Shown in pieces: positions 62,675-64,000 of a stretch of DNA of 64,000 bases (positions are counted from its first letter, which is position 1; each line of letters opens with the position of its first letter). The DNA lies in assembly GCF_028372415.1 (NCBI RefSeq), contig NC_092879.1:98252857-98316856 (forward strand), read 5' to 3'. The translations under genes and the position numbers were made by a program. The DNA is from Notamacropus eugenii (Eukaryota; Chordata; Mammalia; Diprotodontia; Macropodidae). The notes beneath the pieces were generated by a model that saw only the letters and a program-made list of their open reading frames with translations, was not told the origin of the DNA and did no database searches.

Positions 62675-63690
62675 AGACAGAGTCCAGATGGCAGAGTGAG
62701 GCATCACAATTGCCTAAAGCTCCCCCCACACTGCTTCTGCAATGATCACAGAAAACATGTCAAGCTGAATTCTGAGCAAGAAATCCAAGAGAAAGTAACT
62801 GAGACGTTTTTCTGGCCCACAGTAGCTTTGGAAGATAGAAGGAGATATGTGCAAACAATGAGTTGGGGGGCTGGCTGATGCAGCCCTGGGTGATGGCAGC
62901 AGCACTGGGCTATGGCTGGGGCAGGAGCTGTAGCATACAGCAGTCCAGCACCCAGGGCCTTTAAGAAGACTGAAGACCTGGGCAGAAAGAAATCTCTAGG
63001 GTCTCCTCTACTAGCACTGGGTGCTGGTTCAGGTACCATTTGGCAGCTTCATCTCCTATTACCCAATTCTGGGTCATATTCTCAGGCAGAGAGGAGCAGT
63101 TGCCATCTAGCAGCTCTGTTGCCAATTTCCCAGCCCCTGGTCACAGTTCCAGGGCAATCATTGTCATGATGAAATAAGGGAATTATCTGCGCAAGGACCA
63201 GAGCACAGATCAGAAGGGCAGTGACCAGACGACTTCCCAGATCACACCATCTTGGAAGCACCAAAAACATACAAACCCCAAGACCAACCTGAGAAATCAG
63301 AAGGAAATGAAAGGCAAAAACTCAGGCCAGTCACTGCCCCCAGGGGTGAGCAGAGCCCTACTCTAACATAAAGTCCAAAGTTAAGAAGTAAGCTGGAAAA
63401 ATGAATAAAAAGCAAAAAAAAAAAAATAATCTGACCATAAAAAGTTTCCTTGGTGACAGTGAGGCTCAAAACACAAATTCAAAAGAGGAAAATGGCTTGA
63501 AAACAATCTACAAATAAAGCTTGAAAGAAAAAATGAGGATAGACATCAACTCAATGAGAATTCTTAGAAGAAATAAAGAGATAAAAGAGCACAAAAAGAT
63601 TTTAAAAATCAAATAAGAGTGGTGCAGGAAAAATCAGGGGAAAAATGAGAGCTATGCAAGAGAATTATGGAACAGGAATCAGCAGCGAGA
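62675..63690 (+). mobile_element. L1 5'-end fragment (5'UTR to ORF1 start)
   Basis: It begins 'gtccagatggcagagtgagg', the typical start of a full-length L1. GC-richer 5'UTR follows ('ggctggggcaggagctgtag', 'gcccctggtcacagttccag'), then 'gaagtaagctggaaaaatg' and 'aatctgaccataaaaag', which parallel the fragments at 9.1 kb and 57.7 kb. It stops around 63690 near the beginning of ORF1, and satellite follows. ORF1 body, ORF2 and 3' end are missing. Confidence 0.65.
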
Positions 63691-63936
63691 AATCCCACTC
63701 AATCAAGAGAGTGGGCAATGAGAAATGGCTGGTAAGTGAGAGCAAAAGAGCGAGAGGTGTATGGAAAGAGAGCTGTATTGAGTGAGAGATATCCGTGCTT
63801 TGAGGCATGTGTGAAAGCAGAATCCTGAGCAGTGAAACACGGATAATGGTAGAAACAGGGATAGGCAGGAAAGCATGCAAGGAGAGATCTTGAAAAGGAA
63901 ATATGGAATGTTTGTAGTGATCCAGAGAGTAAGAGA
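63691..63936. repeat. Old satellite unit after the third L1
   Basis: 'gcgagaggtgtatggaaaga', 'tgagtgagagatatccgtgc', 'gagcagtgaaacacgg' and 'aggagagatcttgaaaagga' follow the order of the right-flank unit. The satellite therefore continues at least to here. Confidence 0.7.
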
Positions 63937-64000
63937 CATTATTAATATCATCATAGTATGATTGTAGTATAATGTGTAGAAGTATAGTATAATTATAATT
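63937..64000. repeat. AT-rich sequence at the window end
   Basis: About 64 bp made of 'agtatgattgtagtataatg'-like words; it may be the start of an AT-rich simple repeat that continues beyond the window. Confidence 0.5.

Overview
The window looks like non-coding, repeat-dominated chromosomal DNA from a marsupial. That call rests on repeats I recognise from memory, not on a search: marsupial-type L1 3' sequence, a BovB/RTE-type LINE tail, a CR1-like LINE fragment, a SINE of a kind common in marsupials and a MIR-type SINE. I see no intact protein-coding gene, rRNA, tRNA or CRISPR array. The many open frames on the minus strand exist because that strand is pyrimidine-rich and therefore poor in stop codons.

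Layout. 1-4.55 kb: a mosaic of old dispersed repeats plus a GA/ACA-rich degenerate simple-repeat tract. 4.55-6.35 kb: old, diverged copies of a satellite with a period of about 770-790 bp. 6.43-8.83 kb: a decayed intronless copy of nucleolin (NCL). 8.83-9.43 kb: an L1 5'-end fragment. 9.44-about 54.3 kb: the young core of the satellite, with a dimeric period of about 1.57 kb. 54.3-56.96 kb: older satellite again. 56.96-59.2 kb: a second 5'-end L1 fragment (5'UTR, ORF1 remains, inter-ORF region). 59.2-62.68 kb: old satellite of 0.68-0.9 kb period with a 16-bp minisatellite inside. 62.68-63.69 kb: a third L1 5' fragment. 63.69-63.94 kb: more old satellite, then AT-rich sequence to the end.

The main result is the nested organisation of the satellite, which occupies about 53 of the 64 kb. 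An ancestral unit of about 780 bp was doubled to about 1.57 kb. Five such dimers, in the order A-A-B'-A-B, form a higher-order repeat (HOR) of 7.73 kb, present in almost three nearly identical head-to-tail copies (15.7-38.3 kb). A single A dimer was separately amplified as a 1574-bp tandem (44.7-48.6 kb). Divergence rises toward both ends, and edge units share ancestral states missing from the centre. This is the pattern expected of a satellite homogenised from the middle by unequal exchange, as in centromeric or macrosatellite arrays. I do not recognise the family. Whether it is centromeric, subtelomeric or an interstitial macrosatellite cannot be told from sequence alone.
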